A DNA stretch of 64,000 nucleotides from Roseinatronobacter monicus (GTDB lineage: Bacteria; Pseudomonadota; Alphaproteobacteria; Rhodobacterales; Rhodobacteraceae). Numbering within the stretch: the first letter of the stretch is position 1; each line of letters starts with the position of its first letter. The notes below the pieces were generated by a model, which had not been told where the DNA came from, searched no databases, and was given only the letters and a program-made list of their open reading frames with translations. The DNA lies in contig NZ_VFPT01000001.1 in NCBI RefSeq assembly GCF_006716865.1, positions 2,289,001 through 2,353,000 on the forward strand, given 5' to 3'. Made by a program: the position numbers and the translations under genes. Positions 62,888-64,000 of the stretch are shown here, piece after piece.

Positions 62888-63763
62888 TCAGTTCGACGCG
62901 GCAACCTCGATATGCCGCTCCATCCATGCAGGTGCGCCCGCAAATTCCGCGCCCTGACGCTCCAGCCACGCAATGTATTCAGCTTCGCTGACCACTTTGA
63001 CCGTGATGGGCATATAGGCGTGGTTGATGCCGCACAGTTCTGAACACTGCCCGAAGAAAATCCCTTCTTCATCAGCATTGAACCACAATTCGGCCAGACG
63101 CCCCGGTACGCCGTCCTGCTTGACGCCGAAGGCCGGGATTGTCCATGAATGGATCACGTCACCCGCTGTGACTTGCAACACGACATTCTTGCCGACAGGA
63201 ACAACCATCGCGGTGTCTGTCGCCAGAAGATAGAGGTCATCTGTGTAGCCGTAGTCAGCCAGTTCATCCCGCTCCAGCATGAACTGTGAGAATTGCACAT
63301 CATGATCGACATACTCGTAATCCCAATACCATTGCAGGCCTGTCACCTTGATGGTCACGTCAGCCTCTGGCATGATCTGCTGGTGGCGCAGTGCGGGAAA
63401 TGTGAACAGCGCGATGAACAGCAAGATCAGCGCAGGCACGACTGTCCACGCCACTTCGATGGACGTGTTATGCGTGAACTTCGACGGTTCGGGATTGGCA
63501 CGGCGATTGTGGAACACGATCACCCAGATCAGCAGGGCCGTCACAAAGATCGTGATTGGTATGATTATCCAGTTCAACAGGCTGTCGAGAAACACAACCT
63601 CGCGTGCGAGCGCCGTGTAGGGCGTCTGCAAGGACGTACCATCCGGCACAGGCGCGCCCAGTACAGGCAGTTCCGGCAACATGTCGTCTGCAGCCGCCTG
63701 AAACGCAGTCAGACCAACCGTGGCGGTTGCCGCCAGTGACGAAAGGGCTTTTGAAAGTCGCAT
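62888..63763 (-). CDS. ctaC: Cytochrome c oxidase subunit II (CuA)
   Basis: 291 residues. Signal peptide (ending FQAAA-D), two membrane helices (about 55-80 and 103-125), then the CuA domain: QWYWDYEYVDHD, VIHSWTIPAFGVKQD, and GQCSELCGINHAYMP, which supply the Cys, His and Met ligands of the two-copper centre. It is the first gene of the oxidase operon ctaC-ctaB-coxF-ctaG-ctaE. About 160 bases upstream lies an FNR-type box. Confidence 0.98.
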   Translation of the reverse strand: MRLSKALSSLAATATVGLTAFQAAADDMLPELPVLGAPVPDGTSLQTPYTALAREVVFLDSLLNWIIIPITIFVTALLIWVIVFHNRRANPEPSKFTHNTSIEVAWTVVPALILLFIALFTFPALRHQQIMPEADVTIKVTGLQWYWDYEYVDHDVQFSQFMLERDELADYGYTDDLYLLATDTAMVVPVGKNVVLQVTAGDVIHSWTIPAFGVKQDGVPGRLAELWFNADEEGIFFGQCSELCGINHAYMPITVKVVSEAEYIAWLERQGAEFAGAPAWMERHIEVAASN

Positions 63764-63922
63764 CTTCGGTTCCCGTTCTTTTTACTGCAGCACAAGGCCG
63801 CGAATTGCAGCGCGATTCCACCTCTGCTGCGGCATGCAATGGAATCCCGTTGAGCTTTGTATTCGTAAAACCATATTAGAAGTGTCAGAACAAGCAAAAC
63901 CGATGCGACAGATTGCCATTTG

Positions 63923-63936
63923 TTGATGTGGATCAA
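63923..63936. promoter_or_regulatory. FNR/FnrL-type binding site
   Basis: TTGAT-GTGG-ATCAA, a perfect match to the FNR consensus. It lies 160 bases upstream of ctaC and 56 bases upstream of a possible divergent start at 63992, in the region that should hold both promoters. Confidence 0.7.
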
Positions 63937-63991
63937 TGACAGGCATATCCAAACGCGCCGCAGCGCAGCAAAACCAGAAAAGGCCACAGAC

Positions 63992-64000
63992 ATGAGCGAC
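63992..64000 (+). CDS. Possible start of a divergent gene, cut by the window edge
   Basis: ATG AGC GAC with AGAAAAGG upstream. In related genomes tldD often lies here and starts with Met-Ser-Asp; three codons cannot prove it. Confidence 0.3.

Overview
The window reads as the chromosome of an alphaproteobacterium of the order Rhodobacterales (Roseobacter/Rhodobacter type). The base composition is GC-rich. The aa3 cytochrome oxidase genes run ctaC-ctaB-small CoxF-like gene-ctaG-ctaE-surf1-thrC-M16 peptidase. A chpT gene lies divergent from a DUF3553 gene, serB faces serC-serA, and ornithine-lipid genes (olsB-olsA) are present. This assignment is an inference from gene content and order; no 16S gene or tRNA was recognised here.

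Layout. 1-10.2 kb is core: M32 carboxypeptidase, ctaA, trmJ, a thiE-like gene, olsA/olsB, DUF3553, chpT (split by an IS630 element), a small lipoprotein, an M20 amidohydrolase and serB. 10.3-38.5 kb is a 28-kb integrated element bounded by a 26-bp direct repeat (10309-10334 and 38483-38508), with a tyrosine integrase just inside the left copy. It was inserted between serB and serC, so it separates two halves of a serine-biosynthesis locus. 38.5-64 kb is core again: serC, serA, a phosphatase, htpX, an adenosine kinase, nth, tRNA methyltransferase, polyprenyl synthase, ispE, a TPR protein, ETF-QO, greA, azlCD, an FAD-linked oxidase, a GNAT gene, the M16 peptidase, thrC, and the cytochrome oxidase operon with a perfect FNR-type site upstream.

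The element looks like a captured mobilizable plasmid carrying defence genes. At its right end are a RepC-like initiator with a candidate 57-nt antisense RNA (ctRNA-like), then mobC-mobA with mobB-like and mobD-like genes nested inside mobA in another frame, as in ColE1-type plasmids. At its left end are integrase, two excisionase-type HTH proteins, a XRE repressor with a clear operator, and a ParA-like gene whose P-loop lysine is replaced by arginine. In the middle is a type I restriction-modification operon in which a PrrC-type anticodon nuclease lies between hsdS and hsdR (HTH-hsdM-hsdS-prrC-hsdR). This is the architecture of the E. coli prr locus, and the HsdS linker carries the 12-bp LTAE repeat known from type IC enzymes. 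A PD-(D/E)XK-like protein, a HEPN protein and an IS-interrupted gene of unknown function add possible further defence functions.

The element is also an IS trap: an ISL3 element splits one gene with an exact 8-bp duplication, an IS110-family element and a decayed DDE transposon with a serine resolvase lie to its right, and an 83-bp repeat occurs twice. Between these sit a secreted gluzincin-like peptidase and a large membrane protein with a 330-bp six-base repeat encoding an Ala-Phe/Val/Gly tract.

The strongest leads are: the integration site lying inside a hairpin of the serC leader; the prrC locus; the nested mob genes plus repC/ctRNA pair in a chromosomal element; IS630 in chpT; the hexanucleotide-repeat membrane protein; and a 27-bp inverted repeat with an embedded G-quadruplex motif near 56.2 kb.
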